In this document: in pieces, positions 1 through 8,990 of the stretch
Layout: every line of letters starts with the position of its first letter
Position numbering within the stretch: the stretch's first letter is position 1
Source of the DNA: Rhizobium mongolense USDA 1844
GTDB taxonomy: Bacteria > Pseudomonadota > Alphaproteobacteria > Rhizobiales > Rhizobiaceae
Assembly (NCBI RefSeq): GCF_000419765.1
Contig: NZ_ATTQ01000017.1
Location: 82,268 to 146,267, forward strand
Length of the DNA: 64,000 bases
Direction: 5' to 3'
Program-made: the position numbers and the translations under genes
The notes under the pieces: generated by a model
What the model saw: the letters and a program-made list of their open reading frames with translations, nothing else
What the model was told of the DNA's origin: nothing
The model's database searches: none

Positions 1-137
1 GGCGTCTCGGTCAAGCCGTCTATGTCGAGCGTGGGACGATGGCGAATGCCGCCATGGTGAAGCTTGCGGAACGGCCCGAGGGTGACGCGCCGTATTTCTC
101 GCTGGTGCTGGTACCAGGCTGGGAGGCAAACCGATGA
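1..137 (+). CDS. cobI: Precorrin-2 C20-methyltransferase, C-terminal end (partial)
   Basis: Only the last 44 codons are present, read from base 3 to the TGA at 135-137. The peptide contains YVERGTMA and ends in FSLVLVPGWEANR, which fits the C-terminus of CobI. This enzyme uses S-adenosylmethionine to methylate precorrin-2 at C20 in the aerobic cobalamin pathway. The stop overlaps the cobJ start in an ATGA junction, so the two are translationally coupled. The 5' part lies outside the window. Identity rests on this short tail and on the following cob genes. Confidence 0.8.
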   Translation, partial: RLGQAVYVERGTMANAAMVKLAERPEGDAPYFSLVLVPGWEANR

Positions 138-898
138 GTGGAATCCTGTTTGTCATTGGCACCGGTCCTGGCAACCCAGAGCAGATGACGCCGGAAGCGC
201 ATTCAGCTGTTTCGGCATCGACCGATTTCTTCGGCTATGGTCCCTATCTCGACCGGCTGCAACTCGGCGCCCATCAAAACCGTCATCCCTCCGACAATCG
301 CGAGGAGATGAGGCGCGCAGGGGATGCTTTGACGATGGCGGCAGGCGGCCGCAAGGTCTGTATCGTCTCCGGCGGCGATCCCGGTGTTTTCGCCATGGCC
401 GCGGCAGTCTGCGAGGCGATCGACACAGGTCCGGCGGAGTGGCGTTCCGTCGAGCTGGTGGTCGTTCCGGGCATTACCGCAATGCTTGCGGTTGCAGCGC
501 GTGTCGGCGCCCCGCTCGGCCACGATTTCTGCGCGATCTCGCTTTCGGATAACCTCAAATCCTGGGAGATCATCGAAAAGCGCCTGACGTTGGCTGCAAA
601 GGCGGGCTTCGTGATTGCCCTTTACAATCCAATCAGCAAAGCGCGGCCCTGGCAGCTCGGCAAGGCCTTTGAACTGCTGCGCGCACATCTGCCGCGGCAG
701 ACACCGGTGATCTTCGGCCGCGCCGCCGGACGTCCCGATGAGCGGATCATCATTCAGCCGCTCGGTGACGCCCACGCTTCCGTTGCGGATATGGCGACCT
801 GCATCATCATCGGGTCGCCGGAAACACGGATTATTTCGGGCGGCGGCAGGCCCGAACTCGTCTATACCCCCCGTTCCATGGCGGGAGGAAACAAGTGA
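134..898 (+). CDS. cobJ: Precorrin-3B C17-methyltransferase CobJ
   Basis: A 254-residue cytoplasmic SAM-dependent methyltransferase that contracts the corrin ring and methylates C17. The N-terminal glycine-rich loop GTGPGNPEQMT and the VSGGDPGVFAMA motif are typical of the tetrapyrrole methylase fold. Length is normal for CobJ proteins without extra domains. The ATG at 134 overlaps the cobI stop. At its 3' end it overlaps the convergent cobK by 37 bp (862-898). It belongs to the same + strand block as cobL and cobM, although cobK lies between them on the other strand. Confidence 0.93.
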   Translation: MSGILFVIGTGPGNPEQMTPEAHSAVSASTDFFGYGPYLDRLQLGAHQNRHPSDNREEMRRAGDALTMAAGGRKVCIVSGGDPGVFAMAAAVCEAIDTGPAEWRSVELVVVPGITAMLAVAARVGAPLGHDFCAISLSDNLKSWEIIEKRLTLAAKAGFVIALYNPISKARPWQLGKAFELLRAHLPRQTPVIFGRAAGRPDERIIIQPLGDAHASVADMATCIIIGSPETRIISGGGRPELVYTPRSMAGGNK

Positions 899-1632
899 CC
901 GATCGCGCCGAGCGCTTCCTCGACGGTTTCCACCGCTCTCATGGCAGGCGCGGGCGCACGGGCGATCATGAAGACTTCAATGCCGAGGTGGCGAGCCGCC
1001 TCGATTTTCGCGTAGGTCGCCCAGCCGCCGCTATTTTTGGCAACGATCGCATCGATGCGGTGAGAGGCAAGAAGCGCGGCCTCGCCATCCACATCGAAGG
1101 GGCCGCGATCGAGAATATATTCGACGTTCGCAATATTGAGCGGCGGGGTGACGGGGTCGACGCTGCGAACAAGATAGAAATGATGTGCCGCCGCCTCGGC
1201 ACAGTGCGCCTCCTGACGCCCGATCGCCAGGAAGACGCGGCGGGCGGCAGGCCCAAGCGCGGCGATTGCCAGCGGGATGTTTCTGCTCGCGGTCCATCTG
1301 TCGCCCGGCCGCTCGATCCATTCGGGCCGGCGAAGGGCAAGGGCCGCAATTCCGGAAAGTCGTGCTGCGGCGAAGGCATTGGCGGAGATGCGGGCGGCAA
1401 AGGGATGTGTCGCATCGACGAGAAGGTCAAATCCTCCGTCGCGCAGGAAAGAAGCAAGGCTCTCCGCTCCGCCGAAACCACCAGTGCGAACGGGAACAGG
1501 CTGGATGGACGGTTTTTCTGTGCGGCCCGCCAAAGACAGCAGGATGTCAAAACCGGCCTTCTTGGAGAGCATCTGCGCCAAAGCACGCGCTTCGCTCGTT
1601 CCGCCCAGTATCAGCACGCGGATTTTTGCCAT
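862..1632 (-). CDS. cobK: Precorrin-6A reductase CobK
   Basis: A 256-residue reductase of the aerobic cobalamin pathway that reduces precorrin-6A to precorrin-6B with NADPH. The dinucleotide-binding-like start VLILGGTSEARALA and the DATHPFAARIS motif are family hallmarks. I chose the ATG at 1632, which gives MAKIRVLILGG; an upstream in-frame ATG at 1674 would add 14 unrelated residues. The gene is inverted relative to its neighbours. Its start codon overlaps the start codon of divergent cobL by two bases, and its 3' end runs 37 bp into cobJ, so its promoter must lie inside cobL. Confidence 0.93.
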   Translation of the reverse strand: MAKIRVLILGGTSEARALAQMLSKKAGFDILLSLAGRTEKPSIQPVPVRTGGFGGAESLASFLRDGGFDLLVDATHPFAARISANAFAAARLSGIAALALRRPEWIERPGDRWTASRNIPLAIAALGPAARRVFLAIGRQEAHCAEAAAHHFYLVRSVDPVTPPLNIANVEYILDRGPFDVDGEAALLASHRIDAIVAKNSGGWATYAKIEAARHLGIEVFMIARAPAPAMRAVETVEEALGAIGHLFPPAMERGV

Positions 1633-2863
1633 GTCTGATATGCCTAGCCACACCCCGAAACCCTGGCTAACCATTATCGGTATCGGCGAGGATGGTCCAG
1701 AAGGACTTGGCGATCACGCCAAGCGGCTGATCCTGGCCGCACCCGCCGTCTTCGGCGGCGAACGGCACCATGCGCTGATGGATAATCTGATTGCGGGCGA
1801 GCGGCTCGTCTGGCAAAGCCCCTTTGAGAAGTCGATCGACGCGATCCTTAGGCGGCGAGGCACACCGGTCGTCGTACTCGCTTCCGGCGACCCATTTCTA
1901 TTTGGTGTCGGCGCGACACTCTCTCGGCACGTGAATGCCGAGGAGATGCGCACCATTCCAGCTCCGTCGGCCTTCAGCATGGCCGCGTCCCGTCTCGGCT
2001 GGCCCTTGCAGGAAACCGCCTGCCTTTCGCTTCATGGCCGTTCCATCCATCTCATTCGCCCGCATCTGCATTCCGGACGGCGCATTATTGCGCTGACTTC
2101 CGACGGGAAGGGGCCCGGGGATCTGGCTGTGCTTTTGTCAAACAGCGGCTTCGGCCATTCCCGCATAACTGTTCTGGAGGCGCTCGGCGGCGCACGCGAG
2201 CGGATCCTCAGCACGTCTGCAGAAGACTTCCAGTTTAGAGATATCGACCCTCTCAATGTCTGCGCCGTCGAGGTCAAGGCAGGAATAGAAGCTCGCGTCC
2301 TGCCTTTTGCCACCGGCCTGGACGACGAACTTTTTGAACATGACGGGCAGATCACCAAGCGTGAAATCCGCGCTCTGACGCTATCGGCACTTGCGCCGCG
2401 CCATGGGGAACTGCTGTGGGATATCGGGGCCGGCTCGGGTTCGATCGGCATCGAGTGGATGCTCTGCGACCCATCACTAAAGACGGTCGCCATCGAGCAA
2501 TCGCCAGATCGCGTCAGCCGGATTGCGCGCAATGCTTCTGCGCTGGGCGTGCCGGGCCTTGCCGTTGTCGAGGGAACAGCCCCTGCGGCTTTCAGCGGAT
2601 TGCCGGAACCTGACGCCATATTTGTCGGCGGAGGCGGCAGCGAGCCGGGCGTCATGGATGCCGCAATCGTCTCGCTCAAAAGCGGCGGGCGCCTTGTCGC
2701 CAACGCAGTGACACTGGAAATGGAGGCCGTGCTGCTCGCCGAACAAGCCAGGCGCGGCGGCTTTCTGACAAGGATCGAGATTTCGCGAGCCAGCCCCCTC
2801 GGCGCGATGAGCGGCTGGCGCCCGGCAATGCCCGTGGTGCAATGGCGCTGGATCAAGGACTAA
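1631..2863 (+). CDS. cobL: Precorrin-6Y C5,15-methyltransferase (decarboxylating) CobL
   Basis: A 410-residue bifunctional enzyme that methylates precorrin-6B at C5 and C15 and removes the acetate carboxyl at C12. The N-terminal half (about residues 10-200) is a tetrapyrrole methylase, with IIGIGEDGPEGL and LASGDPFLFGVG. The C-terminal half is a class I methyltransferase, with the SAM loop WDIGAGSGSIGIEWM. The ATG at 1631 (MSDMPSHTPKP) was chosen because the reading frame upstream is antisense to cobK. With no spacer from cobK, cobL expression must depend on read-through or on a promoter inside cobK. It ends 2 bp before cobM. Confidence 0.94.
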   Translation: MSDMPSHTPKPWLTIIGIGEDGPEGLGDHAKRLILAAPAVFGGERHHALMDNLIAGERLVWQSPFEKSIDAILRRRGTPVVVLASGDPFLFGVGATLSRHVNAEEMRTIPAPSAFSMAASRLGWPLQETACLSLHGRSIHLIRPHLHSGRRIIALTSDGKGPGDLAVLLSNSGFGHSRITVLEALGGARERILSTSAEDFQFRDIDPLNVCAVEVKAGIEARVLPFATGLDDELFEHDGQITKREIRALTLSALAPRHGELLWDIGAGSGSIGIEWMLCDPSLKTVAIEQSPDRVSRIARNASALGVPGLAVVEGTAPAAFSGLPEPDAIFVGGGGSEPGVMDAAIVSLKSGGRLVANAVTLEMEAVLLAEQARRGGFLTRIEISRASPLGAMSGWRPAMPVVQWRWIKD

Positions 2864-2865
2864 AA

Positions 2866-3624
2866 ATGACGGTTCACTTCATCGGAGCAGGCCCAGGTGC
2901 AGCCGATCTCATCACCGTTCGCGGCCGCGACCTCATCGGCAGATGCCAGGTATGCCTTTATGCCGGATCGATCGTATCCCCGGAACTTCTCAAATACTGC
3001 CCGCCGGATGCGCGCATCATCGATACCGCGCCGATGTCGCTCGATGAGATCGAGGCGGAATATCTGCGTGCGGCCAACGCAGGAGAGGATGTGGCTCGTC
3101 TGCACTCCGGCGATCTTTCCGTCTGGAGCGCTGTTGCTGAGCAGGTTCGGCGCCTTGACAAGCATGGCATCGCCTACACGATGACACCGGGCGTTCCGGC
3201 CTTTGCGGCTGCGGCCTCCGCACTTGGCCGGGAACTGACAATTCCGGCCGTTGCCCAGAGCCTGGTGCTGACCCGCGTCTCGGGCCGCGCTTCGCCGATG
3301 CCGAATGAGGAAACGCTTGCCAGGTTTGGCGCGACGGGTTCGACGCTTGCAATCCATCTGGCAATTCATGCACTCAGCCAGGTCGTTCAAGAACTGACAC
3401 CGCTTTATGGCGCTGATTGTCCTGTTGCGATCGTCGTCAAAGCCTCCTGGCCGGACGAGCGCGTCCTGCATGGCACGCTTGCTGACATCGAGGCGAGGGT
3501 CGCCCTCGAACCGATCGAGCGCACGGCGATCATCTTCGTCGGTCGAACGCTTGCTGCCCGCGATTTTCGCGAAAGCGCCCTTTACGACGCCGCCTACCAG
3601 CGGCGGTTCAGGGGCAGGCAATAG
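2866..3624 (+). CDS. cobM: Precorrin-4 C11-methyltransferase CobM
   Basis: A 252-residue SAM-dependent methyltransferase acting on C11 of precorrin-4. It shows HFIGAGPGAADLITVRG at the N-terminus, LHSGDLSVWSA in the middle and the TPGVPAFAAAA loop, all standard for CobM. The ATG at 2866 follows the cobL TAA after two bases, so the pair is co-translated. Its TAG stop is the first part of a hairpin at 3624-3645. Product order in the pathway differs from gene order, as is usual in rhizobial cob clusters. Confidence 0.94.
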   Translation: MTVHFIGAGPGAADLITVRGRDLIGRCQVCLYAGSIVSPELLKYCPPDARIIDTAPMSLDEIEAEYLRAANAGEDVARLHSGDLSVWSAVAEQVRRLDKHGIAYTMTPGVPAFAAAASALGRELTIPAVAQSLVLTRVSGRASPMPNEETLARFGATGSTLAIHLAIHALSQVVQELTPLYGADCPVAIVVKASWPDERVLHGTLADIEARVALEPIERTAIIFVGRTLAARDFRESALYDAAYQRRFRGRQ

Positions 3625-3645
3625 CGAGCCGGAACGCCGGCTCGC
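3624..3645 (+). terminator. Hairpin at the end of cobM
   Basis: A perfect 9-bp inverted repeat (GCGAGCCGG / CCGGCTCGC) with a 4-base loop begins at the last base of the cobM stop codon. There is no following T-run, so it may protect or process the 3' end instead of acting as a classical intrinsic terminator. Confidence 0.45.
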
Positions 3646-3912
3646 CATCCACGCTCCAGCCGACAGATAGTCCATGCTCGCCTTCAAGGCAGCAGGTTCT
3701 GTCGGACCATGCACTTCGGCTGCGAAACGCTCGAAGGAGAAGGGAACCTTTTGTCGTCTGCCTGCAAGCGCGCGCATCTGCCCGGCATGCGGTCGGAGGC
3801 GTCGACGAGAAGACGGTGCGGACCGCGCATGAGCCTTGCGGCTGTGAGTGTCTCGACCACCTCGAAAGCTGGCGCATTTGTCTATACAAAATGCGAGGAG
3901 ATCGTCGTGGTT
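3646..3912 (-). pseudogene. Possible decayed coding stretch between cobM and hutD
   Basis: No intact gene fits here. On the - strand two adjacent frames give protein-like text that joins near 3775. One frame reads APAFEVVETLTAARLMRG and then RLLVDASDRMPG. The next continues with VPFSFERFAAEVHGPTEP and MDYLSAGAWMASRRSG. That pattern suggests one gene with a frameshift and no good start. I could not assign a family. It may instead be unconstrained high-GC sequence. It lies just downstream of hutD on the same strand. Confidence 0.3.
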
Positions 3913-4488
3913 TCAGATGGCTGTGATGCTGATCAAATAGCAGGTGGCGGCACCAGCAAGTGTCAAAGCGGCGCGGCAATGAGCCTCGATCATCAATACG
4001 TCGCCGGCATAAATCATGCCGTTTTCTTCGGCCAACTCGAATGATGCTTCGCCTTCGTGACACAGGACAAGCGATATTGCGGCCGGTAGAGAGCCGCTCC
4101 AACTCCGCTCGATATGCAGCCTCTCGACCTTATGCATAAAGGCGTCGCGCCGCGTCATGACATTGAGGTCGGTGATCGGCCCCGCCATAAGCTGTGCCGT
4201 CACGGCAATGTCGGCTGCAAAAGCAAATGGCGGGCTCTGCTGCGCCAAGTCCACAGGCTCATGCCCGTCGATCTCCAGCGTCATGCCACTGCCGGACAGG
4301 ATTGAAAGTGTGCGGTCGATGCCGGGAAAGATCGAAAACGGTCCATCGAAAGCAACCGTGGCCATGCTGATCCGCCAGTCGAAATCGCCGAGGGTTGCAC
4401 CTTCGGGCGAAACGGCCACCTCCACTGTCTCGCCGCCGCCGTTCTTCCACGGCATGCGCCGGTGATTGGCCGCGCGAAGGATCTGCAT
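3913..4488 (-). CDS. hutD: HutD family cupin-like protein
   Basis: A 191-residue protein of the HutD (Ves) family, found in bacterial histidine-utilisation operons and thought to tune pathway flux by sensing an intermediate. Its biochemical role is not settled. The opening MPWKNGGGETVEVAVSPEG, then FDWRISMATVAFDGPFSIFPG, are the conserved N-terminal family motifs. The gene starts 3 bp after the hutU stop, making it the last gene of hutI-hutH-hutU-hutD. Length is normal. No alternative start is needed. Confidence 0.88.
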   Translation of the reverse strand: MQILRAANHRRMPWKNGGGETVEVAVSPEGATLGDFDWRISMATVAFDGPFSIFPGIDRTLSILSGSGMTLEIDGHEPVDLAQQSPPFAFAADIAVTAQLMAGPITDLNVMTRRDAFMHKVERLHIERSWSGSLPAAISLVLCHEGEASFELAEENGMIYAGDVLMIEAHCRAALTLAGAATCYLISITAI

Positions 4489-4491
4489 GGT

Positions 4492-6165
4492 TCAATCCCC
4501 CAAGATCCCCGGCAGCCTTAGCCCCTTCTCCTTGGCGCAATCAAGCGCGATATCGTAGCCCGCGTCGGCATGGCGCATGACGCCGGTTGCCGGGTCGTTC
4601 CAAAGCACGCGTTCGATGCGGCGCGCCGCATCGTCGGTGCCATCGCAGCAGATGACCATGCCTGAATGTTGCGAATAGCCCATGCCGACGCCGCCGCCGT
4701 GATGGAGCGAAACCCAGGTTGCGCCGGAGGCGGTGTTCAAAAGAGCGTTCAACAGCGGCCAGTCGGAGACGGCATCAGAACCATCCTTCATCGCTTCCGT
4801 CTCGCGGTTCGGTGATGCAACCGAGCCGGAATCGAGGTGGTCGCGGCCGATCACGATCGGCGCCTTCAACTCTCCGCTTTTGACCATCTCGTTGAAGGCA
4901 AGGCCGAGACGATGGCGGTCGCCAAGGCCGACCCAGCAGATGCGCGCCGGCAGACCCTGGAAGGCGATACGCGCGCGGGCCATGTCCAGCCAGTTGTGCA
5001 GGTGCTTGTTGTCTGGCAGCAATTCCTTCACCTTGGCGTCGGTCCTGTAGATATCCTGCGGATCGCCCGACAGTGCTGCCCAGCGAAAGGGGCCGATGCC
5101 GCGGCAAAAGAGCGGGCGGATATAGGCAGGCACAAAGCCAGGAAAAGCGAAGGCGTTTTCGAGACCCTCATCTTGAGCAACCTGCCGGATATTGTTGCCG
5201 TAATCGAGCGTCGGAATACCTGCATCCCAGAATGCGATCATCGCTTCGACATGCTCGCGCATAGAGGCGCGAGCCGCTCTTTCGACAGCCTTCGGATCGC
5301 TTTCGCGCATCGCTTTCCATTGCGCGATCGTCCATCCTTTCGGTAGATAGCCGTTGATCGGGTCGTGCGCTGACGTTTGGTCGGTGACAATATCCGGGCG
5401 GATGCCGCGGCGGACCATTTCAGGCAGGATTTCGGCGGCGTTGCCGAGAAGACCGACCGATTTGGCTTCGCCTGCCTTGGTCCAGCCGCCGATCATCTCG
5501 AGGGCTTCGTCCAGCGTTTCGGCCCTGGCATCGAGATATCGAGTACGCAAGCGGAAATCGATCGAGTCCGGATTGCACTCGACGGCAAGGCAGCAGGCAC
5601 CTGCCATGACGGCAGCGAGCGGCTGCGCACCACCCATGCCGCCAAGGCCACCGGTCAAAATCCATTTGCCCTTGAGGTTGCCGCCATAATGCTGCCGGCC
5701 CGCCTCGACAAAGGTTTCATAAGTCCCCTGGACGATGCCTTGTGTGCCGATATAGATCCATGAGCCTGCCGTCATCTGACCATACATCGCCAAGCCCTTC
5801 TTATCGAGCTCGTTGAAGTGGTCCCAAGTCGCCCAGTGCGGCACGAGGTTGGAATTGGCGATCAGGACGCGCGGTGCATCCTTGTGTGTGCGGAAGACGC
5901 CGACCGGCTTGCCGGACTGCACCAGAAGCGTCTCGTCTTCGGTAAGCGTCTTCAACGTCGCGACGATGCGGTCGAAATCCTCCCAGGTGCGGGCTGCACG
6001 GCCGATGCCGCCATAGACGACGAGTTCGTTCGGATTTTCCGCCACATCTGGATCTAGATTGTTCATCAGCATGCGAAGCGGCGCTTCGGTCATCCAGCTC
6101 TTGGCATTGAGCTCCGGTCCGCGAGGTGCCCGGATTTCGCGGATGTTGTGACGGGGATTGCTCAT
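4492..6165 (-). CDS. hutU: Urocanate hydratase HutU
   Basis: A 557-residue cytoplasmic urocanase that hydrates urocanate to imidazolone propionate with tightly bound NAD+. The sequence carries WILTGGLGGMGGAQPLAAV, an NAD-binding stretch, and ARICWVGLGDRHR with the conserved Cys near residue 409. It also has SLHHGGGVGMGYSQHSG. Size matches the family (about 555 residues). The start at 6165 directly follows the hutH stop at 6167 (one intervening base), so coupling is likely. It is the third gene of the hutIHUD transcript. Confidence 0.97.
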   Translation of the reverse strand: MSNPRHNIREIRAPRGPELNAKSWMTEAPLRMLMNNLDPDVAENPNELVVYGGIGRAARTWEDFDRIVATLKTLTEDETLLVQSGKPVGVFRTHKDAPRVLIANSNLVPHWATWDHFNELDKKGLAMYGQMTAGSWIYIGTQGIVQGTYETFVEAGRQHYGGNLKGKWILTGGLGGMGGAQPLAAVMAGACCLAVECNPDSIDFRLRTRYLDARAETLDEALEMIGGWTKAGEAKSVGLLGNAAEILPEMVRRGIRPDIVTDQTSAHDPINGYLPKGWTIAQWKAMRESDPKAVERAARASMREHVEAMIAFWDAGIPTLDYGNNIRQVAQDEGLENAFAFPGFVPAYIRPLFCRGIGPFRWAALSGDPQDIYRTDAKVKELLPDNKHLHNWLDMARARIAFQGLPARICWVGLGDRHRLGLAFNEMVKSGELKAPIVIGRDHLDSGSVASPNRETEAMKDGSDAVSDWPLLNALLNTASGATWVSLHHGGGVGMGYSQHSGMVICCDGTDDAARRIERVLWNDPATGVMRHADAGYDIALDCAKEKGLRLPGILGD

Positions 6166-6166
6166 C

Positions 6167-7702
6167 TCAGATCTCCAGGGACGGAAGGATGTTTTCGGAA
6201 ACCGACGCGTTCAATACGCCGGTTGCAACAAGTTCGCTGACGGCTTGCAGGTCGCCTGCCATGTAGCGATCGACCTCCAGCGTCGGCACCACATTGCGGA
6301 TGGCAGCGATCGCCTTTTGCAGTTCATGGCTGGTCGCAAGCGGTGTGCGCAATTCTACGCCTTGTGCGGCCGTCAATGCCTCGATGCCGACGATGCCGAA
6401 GAGGTTTTCGGTCATCTGCAACAGCCGGCGTGCACCATGGCAGGCCATGGAAACATGGTCTTCCTGGTTCGCCGAAGTCGGCGTCGAGTCGACGGAAGCT
6501 GGATGCGACATCTGCTTGTTTTCGGACATCAGCGCGGCAGAGGTCACCTCCGCAATCATCAGACCGGAATTGAGCCCTGGCTTCTTGGCGAGGAAGGCTG
6601 GAAGCCCGTAAGACAGAGCCGGATCGACGAGCAGCGCGATTCGGCGCTGCGAAATTGCACCGACCTCGCAGACCGCAAGCGCGATCTGATCGGCGGCGAA
6701 GGCGATCGGCTCCGCATGGAAGTTACCGCCGGAAACGACGGAGTTGTCGGAAAGCACCAACGGATTATCGGTCACTGCATTGGCTTCGATTTCGAGGGTG
6801 CGTGCGACCGACCGGAGAAGATCGAGGCAGGCGCCATCGACTTGCGGCTGACAACGAATGCAATAGGGATCCTGCACGCGCTCGTCGCCCTCTATATGAC
6901 TTTCACGGATAACGGAGCCTTCAAGCAGCGCCCGCAAAGCCGCGGCCGTATCGATCTGGCCGCGATGACCGCGAAGCGTGTGGATATCCGGATGGAACGG
7001 TGCCGAAGAGCCCATGGCCGCATCGGTGGACATGGCGCCGGTGATCAGGGCCGCATGGGCGGCACGATGCGCACGGAATAGGCCGGCAAGTGTAAGCGCG
7101 GTTGAGGTCTGCGTGCCGTTGATCAGCGCAAGGCCTTCTTTAGCGGCGAGAACGACCGGCGTAAGGCCGGCCCTGTTCAACGCTTCCGCGCCTGGAAGCC
7201 GCTCGCCTTTGAAGTAGGCTTCGGCCTCTCCCATCATTACGGCCGCCAGATGCGCAAGCGGCGCAAGATCGCCCGAGGCGCCGACGGAACCTTTTTCCGG
7301 AATGACCGGTATGACGCCCTTGTCGAGCATTGCTTCGATCAGCCGCACCAGCTCCAGTCGCACGCCGGAGGCGCCGCGGCCGAGCGACACGAGCTTCAGC
7401 GCCATGACGAGGCGCACGATATTTTCGGGCAGCGGCGCGCCCACCCCACAGCAATGCGAGAGGATGAGATTGCGCTGAAGTGTGGCGACATCGGCACTGT
7501 CGATCTTAATCGAAGCGAGTTTTCCGAAGCCGGTATTGATGCCGTAGACGGGCGCATTGCCGGCGGCGATCTCGGCTATGCGCGCCGCCGCCTTCCTTAT
7601 GCCGGCATCAAATGCGGGATCGAGTTCTGCCGGTTCGCCGGTCCAGTAAATTTTTTCCAGCTGTTTCAGCGAAACGGAGCCTGGGTGGAGAATGATGGTC
7701 AA
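6167..7702 (-). CDS. hutH: Histidine ammonia-lyase HutH
   Basis: A 511-residue enzyme that deaminates L-histidine to urocanate, the entry step of the pathway. The Ala-Ser-Gly triad that cyclises into the MIO electrophile is present in GSVGASGDLAPLAH (about residues 142-144). VYGINTGFGKLAS and the active-site stretch SANQEDHVSMACHGARR are also intact. The ATG overlaps the hutI stop by four bases (7699-7702). Length is standard, so an active lyase is expected. Confidence 0.97.
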   Translation of the reverse strand: MTIILHPGSVSLKQLEKIYWTGEPAELDPAFDAGIRKAAARIAEIAAGNAPVYGINTGFGKLASIKIDSADVATLQRNLILSHCCGVGAPLPENIVRLVMALKLVSLGRGASGVRLELVRLIEAMLDKGVIPVIPEKGSVGASGDLAPLAHLAAVMMGEAEAYFKGERLPGAEALNRAGLTPVVLAAKEGLALINGTQTSTALTLAGLFRAHRAAHAALITGAMSTDAAMGSSAPFHPDIHTLRGHRGQIDTAAALRALLEGSVIRESHIEGDERVQDPYCIRCQPQVDGACLDLLRSVARTLEIEANAVTDNPLVLSDNSVVSGGNFHAEPIAFAADQIALAVCEVGAISQRRIALLVDPALSYGLPAFLAKKPGLNSGLMIAEVTSAALMSENKQMSHPASVDSTPTSANQEDHVSMACHGARRLLQMTENLFGIVGIEALTAAQGVELRTPLATSHELQKAIAAIRNVVPTLEVDRYMAGDLQAVSELVATGVLNASVSENILPSLEI

Positions 7703-8949
7703 CGGTCGATCCTTTCGCCCTTGAAGACACGCGCAAAGAGCGGGTTGAAGCCGATACGATAGACAAGTTCGGCCGGGCTCTCGATCTCCCAGATGGCAAG
7801 ATCGGCGGATTTTTCGGCCTGTATTGTTCCCGTTTCGGCAATAAGGCCGAGTGCGCGAGCCCCTTCACGTGTGGCCCCTGCAATACACTCCTCAACCGTC
7901 AGACCGAAGAGCGTCGCCGACATATTCATCGTCAAAAGCAGGGAGGTGAGAGGCGATGTGCCTGGGTTGCAATCCGTCGCGACCGCGATCGGAACACCGG
8001 CGGCGCGCAGCGCCTTGACGGGTGGTTTCTGTTTTTCGTTGATGGAATAGAATGCGCCGGGCAGCAGTACCGCGACGGTTCCGGCTGCCGCCATGGCGAC
8101 CACGCCGTCATCGTCGAGATATTCGAGATGATCCGCCGAAAGCGCACCATACTCAGCGGCAAGTGCAGCTCCACCGAGATTGGACAACTGCTCGGCATGC
8201 AGCTTCACCGGAAGGCCAAGCGCCTCGGCGCGATCAAAGACAAGGCCGATCTCGTCCGTTGAGAAGGCGATGCCTTCGCAGAACCCATCGACGGCATCGA
8301 CAAGGCCTTTGCCGTGTGCCTCTTCGAGCCCGGGCAGCACGATTTCGGTTATATAGTCGCTATTGCGGTCCTTGTATTCGGCGGGTGTCGCATGGGCGCC
8401 GAGATAGCTCGTCTTGACGCGCACCGGACGCATACTGCCGAGAACACGGGCAGCCTCCAGCATCTTCACTTCGCCAGCGATGCTGAGACCGTAGCCCGAC
8501 TTGATCTCGATGGTCGTCACCCCCTCGCAAAGCAATGTATCGAGGCGGGGCAGGGAAGCTTGCACGAGGCCTTCGACAGAAAGCGCATTCGTCGCCTTGA
8601 CCGAGGAGACGATGCCACCGCCAGCGCGGGCAATCTCTTCATAGGTCGCGCCGTCAAGGCGCATTTCGAATTCGCGCGCCCGGTTGCCGCCATGAACGAT
8701 GTGGGTGTGGCAATCGACGAGCCCCGGCGTCACCCAGCGGCCCTCAAGGTCGATGATTTCGGCACGTTCGATGACGGAAACCGGCAATTCGCCCTCCGGG
8801 CCGGCATAGCGGATTCGGCCGTTTTCCGTGACGATCGCGCCTTTTTCAACAATACCCAGCCCCGGCTTACCCGGATCGAGCGTCGCGAGCCGGCCATTTC
8901 GCCAGAGGCTCGGTCTCTGCTCCCGCGTAAAAAGATTGTTCCCGCTCAT
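7699..8949 (-). CDS. hutI: Imidazolonepropionase HutI
   Basis: A 416-residue amidohydrolase-superfamily metalloenzyme that opens imidazolone propionate to N-formimino-L-glutamate. Metal-binding HTHIVHGGNR and the later KLHAEQLSN and ATDCNPGTSP motifs are all present. I chose the ATG at 8949 (MSGNNLFTREQ) because a purine-rich AAGGAAAGG lies just upstream; the open frame extends to 9078 but crosses the operator and the 5' end of hutF. It is the first gene of the - strand hut operon. The HutC-type palindrome lies about 30 bp upstream. Confidence 0.95.
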   Translation of the reverse strand: MSGNNLFTREQRPSLWRNGRLATLDPGKPGLGIVEKGAIVTENGRIRYAGPEGELPVSVIERAEIIDLEGRWVTPGLVDCHTHIVHGGNRAREFEMRLDGATYEEIARAGGGIVSSVKATNALSVEGLVQASLPRLDTLLCEGVTTIEIKSGYGLSIAGEVKMLEAARVLGSMRPVRVKTSYLGAHATPAEYKDRNSDYITEIVLPGLEEAHGKGLVDAVDGFCEGIAFSTDEIGLVFDRAEALGLPVKLHAEQLSNLGGAALAAEYGALSADHLEYLDDDGVVAMAAAGTVAVLLPGAFYSINEKQKPPVKALRAAGVPIAVATDCNPGTSPLTSLLLTMNMSATLFGLTVEECIAGATREGARALGLIAETGTIQAEKSADLAIWEIESPAELVYRIGFNPLFARVFKGERIDR

Positions 8950-8978
8950 CAGCTTTACGCCTTTCCTTCGCTCGAAAC

Positions 8979-8990
8979 ATGTATATACAT
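8979..8990. promoter_or_regulatory. Putative HutC operator between hutI and hutF
   Basis: The perfect 12-bp palindrome ATGTATATACAT lies in the 119-bp gap between the divergent hutI (start 8949) and hutF (start 9069). HutC repressors of proteobacteria are known to bind TGTATATACA-type palindromes, with urocanate as inducer. A single site here could control both transcripts. Confidence 0.75.

Noticed and set aside
2860..3777. 305-codon - strand frame across cobM
   Set aside because: Most of it is antisense to cobM. Only the part beyond 3646 looked protein-like and is reported separately as a possible remnant.
6158..7081. 307-codon + strand frame antisense to hutH
   Set aside because: A shadow of hutH; composition and lack of a ribosome site argue against coding.
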